This document shows, piece by piece, positions 1 to 8,286 of a stretch of 33,552 nucleotides of DNA (position 1 is its first letter; each line of letters starts with the position of its first letter). The notes beneath the pieces are model-generated. The model ran no database searches, was not told the DNA's origin, and saw only the letters and a program-made list of their open reading frames with translations. The DNA comes from an uncultured Myxococcales bacterium (GTDB taxonomy: Bacteria > Myxococcota > Myxococcia > Myxococcales > Myxococcaceae): assembly GCA_903911905.1 (NCBI GenBank), contig CAIWFK010000170.1, forward strand, positions 1 through 33,552, given 5' to 3'. The position numbers were made by a program, and so were the translations under genes.

Positions 1-1433
1 GTCACCACCGCGAACGCCCCGACCACCAACCACACCACGCCCAACTGCACTCCCGAGAGGAGGTGGGCTTCGGGCGCTGCGCCGACCAGCACGGCCGCGC
101 CCGCTCGCTCGAGCACGTGGAACGCCAGCGCCGTGACCACCACCGCCAGCGCCGTCTGCCCCGCGAGGCGAAGGCTGAACTCCCCTGCGGCGCCCTGGGC
201 CATCAACTGCGTCAGCGCCAGCGTCATCACCACGCCCAGCGCGAGGGTGCTGGGCGTACCGAACACCGAGACCCCCAGTGCGGCTCCGGTGGCCCACACC
301 GACATCGCCGCCACCAGCACGCTGCCGAGCACTTGCCACCAGGTGAGCGACGACCCCGTGTTGGGCACGCGCGAGGCCCGCGCCACCTCGACCGTGCTGC
401 CCGCCGACAGGAAGGCGTGCGCCTTGTAGACCGAGTGCGCCACCAGGTGTGCGATGGCCACCGGGAACGCGCCCAGGCCGCACAGCATCAGCATGAAGCC
501 CATGTGCGCCGCGCTCGAAGCGGCGAGGGTGGCCTTCACCCGGCTCTCGGTCACCATCAACACCGAGGCGAAGAGCGCGGTGAAGCCGCCCACCAGCACC
601 AGCGCGCTGAGCACCGCGGGAGCCAGTTGCACCACCGACGCCAACCGCACCACCAGGAAGGTGCCGCCGTTGAGAATGCCGGCGTGCAGCAGCGCCGACA
701 CCGGCGTCGGCGTTTCCTGCATCTCCATCAGCCAGCCATGGGTGGGGAACTGCGCAGCCTTGAGCACCGCCGCCACGCCGATGAGCCCCGCCGCCACCAG
801 CATCGCCATCGGGGCCTGACCGAGTGCCGCGGCGCCAGAGAGCACCACGCCCAGGTCGGTCGAGCCGAACTGCTTCACCAGCAGGCCCGCCGCCACCACC
901 AACGCCACGTCTCCCACCCGGGCCACCAGGAACTTCTTTCGCGCTGCCACCACCGCACCGGGCCGGTCGGCATAGAAGCGGAGCAGGCGGTGCAGCGCGA
1001 GGCTGGTCGCCACCCACCCGAAGACCAGTTGCGCCAGGTTGCCCGAGAGCACCAGCACCATCACGCAGGCCACGGTCAGGCAGAGGTCGGCGAGGAACGG
1101 ACCCTGGCGCTCGTCGCCATCGAGCGCGGTGCGGCTGAAGTGCACCACCGCGGCGCCCAGCACCGCCACCAGCACCAACATCACCGCGCTCAGGCCGTCG
1201 AGCCGCACCGAGAGCCCCACGCCGCCGAGGCCCAGCAGCGGGCTGGTGAGCGGAGCGGACCACGCGGTCAGCCCGGCCGTCACCACCGCCACGAGCAGCG
1301 CGAAGCCCGCGGCCAGCCCCGTCACCCGCTTCGCCACCACGGGTCGGGGCCCGAGGTCCCGGTACGCGAGCAGCGCAGCGAGGCTCAAGCCAAGTGGAGC
1401 GAGCAGAGGCACCAGCGCGAGCAGGTCGTTCAT
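1..1433 (-). CDS. dabB: DabB-like proton-translocating membrane subunit of an inorganic-carbon transporter (partial)
   Basis: The minus strand reads open from an ATG at 1433 to the left edge, so the 3' end is missing (about 477 codons present). The product is almost wholly hydrophobic, with a dozen or more membrane segments, and belongs to the complex I NuoL/NdhF/Mrp antiporter family (Proton_antipo_M). Sequences typical of the short DabB branch are visible: ALHRLLRFYADRP followed by ARKKFLVARVGD, the KAAQFPTHGWL and ETPTPVSALLHAGI segments around the conserved channel lysine, and AHSVYKAHAFLS. DabB pairs with DabA (DUF2309) to energise CO2/bicarbonate uptake by proton flux; dabA would be expected beyond the left edge. 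The divergent LysR gene fits known dab loci. A plain NuoL is less likely because no other nuo gene is adjacent. Family assignment is confident; substrate is inferred. Confidence 0.85.
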   Translation of the reverse strand, partial: MNDLLALVPLLAPLGLSLAALLAYRDLGPRPVVAKRVTGLAAGFALLVAVVTAGLTAWSAPLTSPLLGLGGVGLSVRLDGLSAVMLVLVAVLGAAVVHFSRTALDGDERQGPFLADLCLTVACVMVLVLSGNLAQLVFGWVATSLALHRLLRFYADRPGAVVAARKKFLVARVGDVALVVAAGLLVKQFGSTDLGVVLSGAAALGQAPMAMLVAAGLIGVAAVLKAAQFPTHGWLMEMQETPTPVSALLHAGILNGGTFLVVRLASVVQLAPAVLSALVLVGGFTALFASVLMVTESRVKATLAASSAAHMGFMLMLCGLGAFPVAIAHLVAHSVYKAHAFLSAGSTVEVARASRVPNTGSSLTWWQVLGSVLVAAMSVWATGAALGVSVFGTPSTLALGVVMTLALTQLMAQGAAGEFSLRLAGQTALAVVVTALAFHVLERAGAAVLVGAAPEAHLLSGVQLGVVWLVVGAFAVV

Positions 1434-1488
1434 GCACCAGGAAATACGAGTCCAGGGTCGATTCCGTCCAATTGATTGAAGTTGACCT

Positions 1489-1511
1489 ATCGTTCGATTC
1501 AAAGGAACGAT
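1489..1511. promoter_or_regulatory. Dyad operator candidate for the LysR-type regulator
   Basis: The arms ATCGTTC (1489-1495) and GAACGAT (1505-1511) form a perfect 7-bp inverted repeat separated by 9 bp. It contains the T-N11-A spacing typical of LysR-family boxes. It lies in the 84-bp gap between the divergent dabB-like gene and the regulator, overlapping the likely ribosome-binding region of the regulator, as expected for an autoregulated divergent promoter. Its function is inferred from position and symmetry only. Confidence 0.5.
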
Positions 1512-1517
1512 GGAGGG

Positions 1518-2411
1518 GTGATCAACTTCCACCACCTCCATTACTTCTGGGCCGTCGCGCACGAGAAGAACCTCACCCGCGCCGCCCAGCGCCTGCACGT
1601 GTCCCAGTCGGCGGTGTCGATGCAGATTCAGAAGCTGGAAGGTGAGCTGGGGCACCCGCTGTTCGAGCGCCGTGGTCGGCAGTTGGTGCTGACCGAGGCC
1701 GGCCGCATCGCGCTCGACCATGCCGACGCCATCTTCGCGCGGGGAGAAGAGCTGCAGAGCGCCCTGGGAGACCGCGGCCCGCGCCGGCGTGTGCTGCGCG
1801 TGGGGTCCATCGCCACGCTGTCCCGCAACTTCCAGCTCGGGTTCCTGCGGCCGCTCTTCGACCAGGGTGACGTGGAGCTGGTCATTCGTTCGGGCGCGCT
1901 GCCCGAGATGCTGCGGGCGCTCGAGGCCCACCTCATCGACGTGCTGCTGGCCAACACCGCGCCCGCCCGCGACGCTGCCACGCCGTGGGTCGCGCACGCC
2001 ATCGACGAACAACCGGTCAGCCTGGTCGGGCTGCCCACCATGGCCCGCGGCAAGCGCAGCCTCGAGGTGCTGTTGAGCCAGGAGCCGCTGCTGCTGCCCA
2101 GCGCCGAGACCAGCATTCGCGCCGGGTTCGACGCGTTGGTCAATCGCCTGGGCGTGCGGCCCCGCATCGCGGCCGAGGTCGACGACATGGCGATGCTCCG
2201 CTTGCTGGCGAGGGAAGGCATCGGCCTGGCGGTGGTGCCTTCCATCGTGGTGCGCGACGAGCTGGCGACCCGCAAGCTGGTCGAGCTGGCGCCCCTGCCA
2301 CGCCTGGAAGAGACCTTCTTCGCCATCACCCTCGCGCGCCGCTTCCCCAACCCCCTGCTCAAGCTGCTCATCTCGCCACGGGAGGTGAGGGGCAACAGTT
2401 CGAAGAAATAG
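1518..2411 (+). CDS. LysR-family transcriptional regulator, NhaR-like
   Basis: This is a 297-residue LysR-type regulator with an N-terminal winged helix-turn-helix (residues about 3-62, INFHHLHYFWAVAHEKNLTRA then VSQSAVSMQIQKLE) and a C-terminal periplasmic-binding-protein-like effector domain. The opening NFHHLHYFW resembles the NhaR subgroup. I chose the GTG at 1518 because it gives the usual family N-terminus, has AAGGA 11 bases upstream, and leaves the dyad at 1489-1511 outside the coding region. An in-frame TTG at 1476 would add 14 residues and place the dyad inside the gene. It is divergent from the dabB-like gene, so it most likely controls inorganic-carbon uptake. The exporter operon starts 60 bp downstream in the same direction, so read-through is possible. 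Confidence 0.9.
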   Translation: MINFHHLHYFWAVAHEKNLTRAAQRLHVSQSAVSMQIQKLEGELGHPLFERRGRQLVLTEAGRIALDHADAIFARGEELQSALGDRGPRRRVLRVGSIATLSRNFQLGFLRPLFDQGDVELVIRSGALPEMLRALEAHLIDVLLANTAPARDAATPWVAHAIDEQPVSLVGLPTMARGKRSLEVLLSQEPLLLPSAETSIRAGFDALVNRLGVRPRIAAEVDDMAMLRLLAREGIGLAVVPSIVVRDELATRKLVELAPLPRLEETFFAITLARRFPNPLLKLLISPREVRGNSSKK

Positions 2412-2471
2412 AACGAATCGTACATTTCAATATGTTGGACGGAAGGACGTGTCGTTCCGCATCCTTCCCGC

Positions 2472-4511
2472 ATGACCGACTGGCTTGCTCGGGAAGCCTC
2501 CGCCCCCAGTCCGTGGAGCGCTGACCACCTCGTCTGGGCCACCGAGACGCTCGCCCAGACGCTCGACGTTCAGGTCGACCCGCTCGAGGTGCGCCGACTG
2601 GCCCGCGCCTCGACGCAGGGGCAAAGCCTGGCTGACGAGGCGGCTCGGGTCGCCGCGCTGCGCGCACTGTTCGAGGCCTGTCGGCTGGTGCCCGGACCCG
2701 CCGTCCCGACCCTGGAGGGCGCCTCGTCGCCGGCCCTTTCCCTGTCTCGCGGCGCGCTGGTGCTCCGAAAGGACGGCGGGCGGGTGGAGTTGGCCCGGCC
2801 TGGGGAATCGGGGCGGTGGTTGGCGCTCGCCGAGGCCAGCGCCGGTGACCCGGGGCCCTGGCTGACGGTGACGCCGGCCACGCCGCTGGAGGACCTCGCC
2901 GGGCACCACGCGCCCTTCGAGCGGCTGGCGGCCCTGGTGCATCTGGAGCGCGACGACCTGCAGGTGGTGCTCATCTACGCCGCGACGGTGGGGTTGCTGA
3001 CCCTCGCCACGCCGGTGGCGGTGCAGTCGCTGGTGGGCTCGGTGGCCTTCGGCACGCTGCTGCAGACCATCGTGGTGCTCTCGCTGTTGCTGCTGGCGGC
3101 GCTCGGCTTCGAGGCCGTGCTCAAGGCCCTGCAGGCGCGGGTGGTCGAGAGCCTGCAGCAGCGACTGTTCGTGCGCGCCGCCCTCGACCTCGCGTGGCGT
3201 CTGCCGCGGGTCAAACCCGAGGCCGCCGAGCAGGGCTTCGGCCCCGAGACCGTCAACCGCTTCTTCGAGGTGGTGACCCTGCAGAAGACCTCGGGCGTGT
3301 TGCTGACCGACGGCATCGCCACCGTGCTGCAGATTGGCATCGGGCTCGTGGTGCTGGGCTTCTACCACCCGGCGTTGCTGGCCTTCGACCTGCTGCTGGT
3401 GGCGCTGCTGGCCCTGGTGACCTGGGCGCCCTCGAAGCGCGGGCTCGACACCAGCCTCGACGAGAGCGCGGCCAAGTACGAGGTCGTGGCCTGGCTCGAG
3501 CAACTGGCACGGCCAGGCGCGGTCTTCCGCAGCCAGAGCGGCGCCACCCTCGCGGCCGAGCGCACCGACGCCTTGACCCGCCGCTACCTTCGCGCGCGCA
3601 ACGGCCACTTCCGCGTGCTCTTCGGGCAGACCCTGGGAGCGCTGGCGCTGCAGGTGCTGGCCAGCGCCGCGCTGCTCGGGCTGGGCGGGTGGCTGGTGGT
3701 GCGCCGTGAGCTGACGCTGGGGCAGTTGGTGGCCGCCGAGCTCATCGTGGCCGCGGTGGCCAGCTCCATCGCCAAGCTGGGGAAGCTGCTCGACAGCGGC
3801 TACGACCTGCTCACCAGCGTCGACAAGCTGGGGCACCTGCTCGAGCTCGAGGTCGAAGCGCTCCATCGCCCCGAGCCGGTGCCGGGGCAGGGCGCGGTGC
3901 GGGTCGAGGTGCGCCACGCTCGCGACGACGGCGAACCGCTCTCGCTCGACATCACGGCGGGTTCCCGCGTGGCCATCGTCGGAGCGCAGGGTCACCGGCT
4001 GGGCGAATGGCTGACCTCGCTGCGGCTTCCAGCCAGCGGCGCCATCACCCTCAACGGGGTCGAGACCAGACGCGCGCGCGCGCCGGGGCTGCGCGAAGCG
4101 GTGGCCTTCGTGCGCCGCGGTGACCTGTTCGAGGGCACGGTGCTCGAGAACGTCACGGCCGGGCGAGATCGCCTCACCGACGCCGAGGCCCGCGCTGCGC
4201 TCGAGAAGGTGGGGCTGCTCGACGAGCTGCGGGCGCTGCCGGCCGGGCTCGACACGCCGCTCACCTCGGCGGGGGCTCCACTCGATGACGGGCAGGCCCT
4301 GCGCGTGCTGGTGGCCCGCGCCATCGCCGGCGCGCCGAGGCTGCTGGTGGTCGACGAGTCCTTCGACCGGCTCGACCCCCGCCGCCGCGCCGACTGTGTC
4401 GCCGCGCTGACCCGCCTGGGCGCGCCGTGGACCCTGGTGGCCCTGGTCAACGACGCCGAATCGCCGCTGGCCCGGGCCTGCGACACCACCCATCACCTGG
4501 TGCCTTCATGA
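2472..4511 (+). CDS. ABC exporter (type I secretion-like) with degenerate nucleotide-binding domain
   Basis: The protein has 679 residues. Residues 1-155 form a soluble N-terminal region, perhaps a remnant of the C39-like domain of HlyB-type exporters but with no catalytic-site Cys motif. Residues about 160-440 hold six hydrophobic segments of an ABC transmembrane domain. Residues about 475-679 form the nucleotide-binding domain (NBD). The fold is recognisable (GDLFEGTVLENV; Walker B RLLVVDES, about residues 622-630), but key residues are gone. The Walker A region reads GAQGHRLGEW with no Lys, the Q-loop Gln is Arg (VRRGDLF), the signature is LDDGQ instead of LSGGQ, and the H-loop His is Asn (LVALVNDAES). 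The protein is therefore probably unable to hydrolyse ATP normally. The ATG at 2472 has no clear ribosome-binding site. It overlaps the HlyD gene by ATGA, which implies co-translation with the adaptor. Confidence 0.85.
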   Translation: MTDWLAREASAPSPWSADHLVWATETLAQTLDVQVDPLEVRRLARASTQGQSLADEAARVAALRALFEACRLVPGPAVPTLEGASSPALSLSRGALVLRKDGGRVELARPGESGRWLALAEASAGDPGPWLTVTPATPLEDLAGHHAPFERLAALVHLERDDLQVVLIYAATVGLLTLATPVAVQSLVGSVAFGTLLQTIVVLSLLLLAALGFEAVLKALQARVVESLQQRLFVRAALDLAWRLPRVKPEAAEQGFGPETVNRFFEVVTLQKTSGVLLTDGIATVLQIGIGLVVLGFYHPALLAFDLLLVALLALVTWAPSKRGLDTSLDESAAKYEVVAWLEQLARPGAVFRSQSGATLAAERTDALTRRYLRARNGHFRVLFGQTLGALALQVLASAALLGLGGWLVVRRELTLGQLVAAELIVAAVASSIAKLGKLLDSGYDLLTSVDKLGHLLELEVEALHRPEPVPGQGAVRVEVRHARDDGEPLSLDITAGSRVAIVGAQGHRLGEWLTSLRLPASGAITLNGVETRRARAPGLREAVAFVRRGDLFEGTVLENVTAGRDRLTDAEARAALEKVGLLDELRALPAGLDTPLTSAGAPLDDGQALRVLVARAIAGAPRLLVVDESFDRLDPRRRADCVAALTRLGAPWTLVALVNDAESPLARACDTTHHLVPS

Positions 4512-5818
4512 ACGTCTCGCTCGAATCTCCCGGGCCGCGCGCGGCCTCGTTGGTGGTGCGCACGCCGCGGGCGCTCTCGGTCCTGGCCCGCCTGCTCACG
4601 CTGGCGATGGTGCTGGTGGCGCTCGGGCTGGCGCTGGTGCCCTGGCAGCAGAGCGTCGATGGTACCGGGCGGGTGGTGGCCTTCGCGCCCACCGAGCGCC
4701 GGCAGGACCTCGACGCCCCCATCGAGGGCCGCGTCACGCGGTGGTACGTTCGCGAGGGCAGCCGGGTGCAGAAGGGCGAGCTGCTGCTCGAGCTCAGCGA
4801 CAACGACCCCGACATCCTCACCCGGCTCGAGGAGGAGCGCACCGCGGTCATCGCCCGCCGCGAGGCCGCGTCGTGTCGCGCCTCGTCGATTCAGGCGCGC
4901 CAGCGCTCGCTCGCGTCGTCCCGCACCGCTGGCATCAGCGCCGCCGAGAGCCGGGTACGCATGGCCCAGGAACGCGCCGCCGCCGCGCGCCAGTCGCTCG
5001 ACGCCGCTCGCGCCGCGCAGGACACCACGTCCCGAAATCTCACCCGGCAGCGCACGCTGCTCGAGCAGGGGCTCACCAGCCAGCGCTCGGTCGAACTGGC
5101 CGAGCTCGACTCGGTGCGCGCCACCACCGAGCTCGAACGCGCCCGCGCCACGCTGCAGGCCGCCGAGGGTGAGACCCTGGCGCTCGGCGCCGACCGCGCG
5201 CGCGTGGAGCACGACCTGAGCGCCGCCATCGACGACGCCCGCGCCGCCGAGGCTGCGGCGCTGGCCGAAGAGGCCACTACCGCCGCCGAGCTGGCGCGTC
5301 TCGAGGTTCGCCTGGCGCGGCAGAGCACGATGGAGCTGCGCGCGCCGCTCGATGGCACCGTGCTGCGACTGCATTCCGGGCAGGGCAACGACTTCGTCAA
5401 GGCGGGCGAGCCGCTGCTGACGCTGGTGCCCGACACCACCGAGCGCGCGGTCGAGCTGTGGGTCGACGGCAACGACCTCCCGCTGCTGGCCGAGGGCCGA
5501 CCGGTGCGCCTGCAGTTCGAAGGCTGGCCCGCGGTGCAGTTCACCGGCTGGCCGTCGGTGGCGGTCGGCACCTTCGGCGGCACCGTCGCGCTCATCGATT
5601 CGGCCGACGATGGTGCCGGGCGCTTCCGCATCGTGGTGCGCCCCGACGAGCACGAAGGCTGGCCCAGCGGCGCGTACCTGCGCCAGGGCGTGCGGGTCAA
5701 CGGTTGGGTCCTGCTGGACCAGGTGACGCTCGGCTACGAGCTGTGGCGGCGCTTCAACGGCTTCCCGGCCGCGGTGAAGCCGCCCGCCGCCCCGAAGGAC
5801 GGAAAGGGCAAGTCATGA
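4508..5818 (+). CDS. HlyD-family periplasmic adaptor (membrane fusion protein)
   Basis: The protein has 436 residues and its start overlaps the exporter stop codon (ATGA at 4508-4511). A short cytoplasmic tail is followed by one membrane anchor (about residues 24-45, LTLAMVLVALGLALVPW). A biotinyl-lipoyl half-motif follows (LDAPIEGRVTRWYVREGSRV, then KGELLLELSDND), then a long Ala/Arg/Glu-rich coiled-coil hairpin (about residues 100-275). The second lipoyl half (PLDGTVLRLHSG) and a beta-barrel region close the protein. This is the arrangement of type I secretion adaptors that bridge an inner-membrane ABC exporter to a TolC channel. The C-terminus is lysine-rich and runs into the next gene by another ATGA overlap. 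Confidence 0.92.
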   Translation: MNVSLESPGPRAASLVVRTPRALSVLARLLTLAMVLVALGLALVPWQQSVDGTGRVVAFAPTERRQDLDAPIEGRVTRWYVREGSRVQKGELLLELSDNDPDILTRLEEERTAVIARREAASCRASSIQARQRSLASSRTAGISAAESRVRMAQERAAAARQSLDAARAAQDTTSRNLTRQRTLLEQGLTSQRSVELAELDSVRATTELERARATLQAAEGETLALGADRARVEHDLSAAIDDARAAEAAALAEEATTAAELARLEVRLARQSTMELRAPLDGTVLRLHSGQGNDFVKAGEPLLTLVPDTTERAVELWVDGNDLPLLAEGRPVRLQFEGWPAVQFTGWPSVAVGTFGGTVALIDSADDGAGRFRIVVRPDEHEGWPSGAYLRQGVRVNGWVLLDQVTLGYELWRRFNGFPAAVKPPAAPKDGKGKS

Positions 5819-7179
5819 ACGCGCTGGTGGTGACGCTGGTGCTCGGTGCCTCGGCGCTGACGCTGGAAGAGGTGCTCGATTCGGCGAAGGCCAGCCTGCC
5901 CGGGCTGCGCGCCCTGCGGGCCGACGTCGAGGTGGCGAGCGGCGAGCAGGTGGCGGCCGACGGGGCCTTCGACCCCACGTGGAAGACCCGGGTGGTGAGC
6001 GTACCGGTGAGCGGCTACCCGCAGACCCGGGTGGAGTCGGTCATCGAAGCGCCGACGCCGCTGTGGGGGGCCACGGTCTTCGGCGGCTACCGGCTGGGCG
6101 TGGGCAAGATTCAGCCGTACTACGGCGAGCGCGAGACCTGGACCGGGGGCGAGCTGCGCGCTGGCGTGACGGTGCCGGTGTTGCGCAACGGCCCCATCGA
6201 TCGCCGCCGAGCCAACCAGGGGCGCGCCGAACTCGCGCGGGGCCTGGCCGACCTGAGCGTCGAACAGCAACTGCTCGAGCTGCGACGCCTGGCGACGAGC
6301 CGCTTCTACGAGTGGGTCGCGGCCGGCGAGCGCCGCGCGGTGGCCCGAAGCCTGTTGCAGCTCGCGGTCGACCGCGACCAGCAGTTGGCCCAGCGCGCGG
6401 GCGCGGGTGAAGTGGCCCGGTTCGACCGGCAGGACAATGCGCGCGCCCTGGTGCAGCGCGAGGCGGCGGTGGTGCAGGCGCAGCGCAGCCTCGAGCAGGC
6501 GGCGCTCGAGCTGTCCCTCTTCCTGCGCGATTCGCAGGGCGAACCGGTGGTGCCCGACGAGGCCCGGCTGCCGGCGCTGCTCGAGCCCGAGGGCCTGCCC
6601 GCCGCGCTGGCCGTCGACGAGGTGTTGGCCCGCCGCCCCGACGTGCTGCGGGTGGCCCACCAGAAGCAGCAGGCCGAGCTCGAGCTGCGCTTGCAGCGAA
6701 ACCAGTTCCTTCCTTCGCTCGAGCTGGGCGTGGCCGTCTCGAAGGACCTGGGCGTCGCGCCGCGCCCCGAGCTCGCGGGGCTGGGGCCCGCCGAGGTGGA
6801 GCTCACCGCGCAGCTCGAGCTGCCGCTGCTCTTTCGCGCGCCCACCGGTCGCCTGCAGGCGGCGCGGGGCGCGGTCTCGAAGCTCGAGGCCCAGTGGCGC
6901 GGCGCGAAGGACCGGGTGGCGATGGAGCTGACCGACGCCCGCTCGGCCTTCACTGCGGCGCACGCGCGGTTGGGGCTCGCGCGCCGGGAAATCGAGGTCG
7001 CGCTCGAGCTCGAGCGCGGGGAGCGCACCCGGCTCGCGGTGGGCGAGGGGACCCTGGTCTTCGTCAACCTGCGCGAGCAGGCCACGGCCGAAGCCCGGCT
7101 GCGGGAGGTCGAGGCGCGCCTCGACGGGCTCAAGGCCCTGGCCTCGTGGGCCGCCGTCGCCGCCACGCCCTGGCCCTGA
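5815..7179 (+). CDS. TolC-family outer-membrane efflux protein
   Basis: The protein has 454 residues and starts at the ATG that overlaps the HlyD stop (ATGA, 5815-5818). A short signal peptide (MNALVVTLVLGASA) is followed by LTLEEVLDSAK, the usual opening of the OEP (outer-membrane efflux protein) domain. Two repeated halves follow, with long amphipathic helices and the second-half marker DEVLARRPDVLRVAHQKQQA. It would trimerise into the outer-membrane duct of the tripartite exporter formed with the two preceding gene products. With both junctions overlapping, the three genes are almost certainly one operon. No cargo gene is fused or directly attached. Confidence 0.92.
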   Translation: MNALVVTLVLGASALTLEEVLDSAKASLPGLRALRADVEVASGEQVAADGAFDPTWKTRVVSVPVSGYPQTRVESVIEAPTPLWGATVFGGYRLGVGKIQPYYGERETWTGGELRAGVTVPVLRNGPIDRRRANQGRAELARGLADLSVEQQLLELRRLATSRFYEWVAAGERRAVARSLLQLAVDRDQQLAQRAGAGEVARFDRQDNARALVQREAAVVQAQRSLEQAALELSLFLRDSQGEPVVPDEARLPALLEPEGLPAALAVDEVLARRPDVLRVAHQKQQAELELRLQRNQFLPSLELGVAVSKDLGVAPRPELAGLGPAEVELTAQLELPLLFRAPTGRLQAARGAVSKLEAQWRGAKDRVAMELTDARSAFTAAHARLGLARREIEVALELERGERTRLAVGEGTLVFVNLREQATAEARLREVEARLDGLKALASWAAVAATPWP

Positions 7180-7229
7180 AGACGCACATTTTGGTGCGGT
7201 TTGGCCCCCGGGGCGACACATCAGGGCCC

Positions 7230-8286
7230 ATGGTCGAACCCCTGCTTTCCTTCCCGCCGCGCTTCGAGCCGGTGCGTTTCGTGGCCTCGCAGGTCACGAC
7301 CATGTCCGACGCCGAGCTCGACGCGCTGCCCTTCGGCGTCATCTGCCTCGACCCCGACGGCAAGGTGCTTCGTTACAACCTCGCCGAAGCGCGCCTGGCC
7401 CGGTTGGACCCCGCGCAGGTGGTGGGCAAGAACTTCTTCCGCCGCATCGCACCCTGCACCGCCACGCCCGAGTTCGAAGGGCGGGTGAGGGCCTTCTTCG
7501 GTGCCACGCTGCCGCTCGACCGCTTCGAGTACCTCTTCGACTTCAAGTTCGGCGCCCAGCGCGTCGACATCGAGCTGGTGCGGGTGCCGGCCAACGACCG
7601 CGTCTACCTGCTGGTCAACCGCCGCCAGTTCGAGCGGCCTCGCGCCAACCTGCCCGACGGCTTCGCCGCACCCCTGCAGCGCGAGCTCGCTCCCGACGAG
7701 CTGGGCCTGGGCGTGATGCGTGACGCCGCCGGTCGCCGGGTGATGACGGTCAACGCCAGCTTCTTCACCGCGCTCCACCAGACCTGGCAGAAAGTGGCGC
7801 CGAAGGCCTGGCGCGGCTTCACCCGCGAGTGGGGCTGGCAGTGGGGGCGACACGCGGTGGTCGACCTCGAGGCCGACCTGCTCGAAGAGAAGCTCACCAC
7901 CCTGCGCGAATTGCCCATGCGCGAGGCCATGGAGCGCGTCGGTCACTGGGCGGTCGCGCGGGGCCTGGGCACCTTGCGCTTCGACTTCGGCGCGGCGAGG
8001 TACGGGGGTGTTCAGCGTCACCTTCGATCGCAGCGCGGTGGGCGAAGCGATGGGCCACGTCGAGCTGCCCAGTTGCGGGCTCATCGAAGGCTTCCTCGAG
8101 GCCATCTGCGAGCACCTGGCGCAGCGGCTGCTGGCGGTGCGCGAGGTGCGCTGCTGCGCGCAGGGCTTCGAGGCCTGCGCCTTCGTGGTGGCCGCCGAGA
8201 AGCGCGCGCCGCTGGTCGAGAAGGCCATCACCGACGGCGCCGAGACCGTCGAGGCCGTGGTCGAGGTGCTGCGTGCCGCCGTCTGA
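7230..8286 (+). CDS. Photoactive yellow protein-like PAS domain fused to a V4R domain (frameshifted)
   Basis: Residues about 27-135 match photoactive yellow protein (PYP): ELDALPFGVICLDPDGKVL, then VVGKNFFRRIAPCT and FEYLFDF. Counting from the ATG at 7230, the residues equivalent to Halorhodospira PYP Tyr42, Glu46 and Cys69 (the p-coumaroyl attachment site) are Tyr49, Glu53 and Cys76, with the 4- and 27-residue spacings kept. Thr50 and Arg52 are replaced by Ala and Leu. The rest is a V4R (4-vinyl reductase-type) ligand-binding domain ending in VREVRCCAQGFEACAFVV. The frame breaks at a run of five G (8004-8008). Removing one G joins the halves into one 351-residue protein, so this is either a one-base assembly error or a recent lesion. 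Taken literally, the first frame runs on to a stop at 8346-8348. The gene lies 50 bp after the TolC gene and may share its operon. A blue-light sensor role is inferred. Confidence 0.75.

Noticed and set aside
63-1475. Long open frame on the plus strand at the left edge
   Set aside because: It encodes an Arg/His/Gln-rich sequence with no recognisable fold, while the opposite strand encodes a typical DabB membrane protein. It is a high-GC shadow frame.
4070-4083. Alternating CG tract that could form Z-DNA
   Set aside because: It lies inside the exporter gene, where it is explained by Arg/Ala codons in a high-GC genome.
2427-4496. 689-codon open frame on the minus strand
   Set aside because: Its Gln/His/Arg-rich translation has no family features, and the plus strand holds a clear ABC exporter in the same place.
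7302-7304. ATG at 7302 as the start of the PYP-V4R gene
   Set aside because: It would remove the N-terminal cap that PYPs usually have; the ATG at 7230 gives a cap of similar length, although 7302 cannot be excluded.
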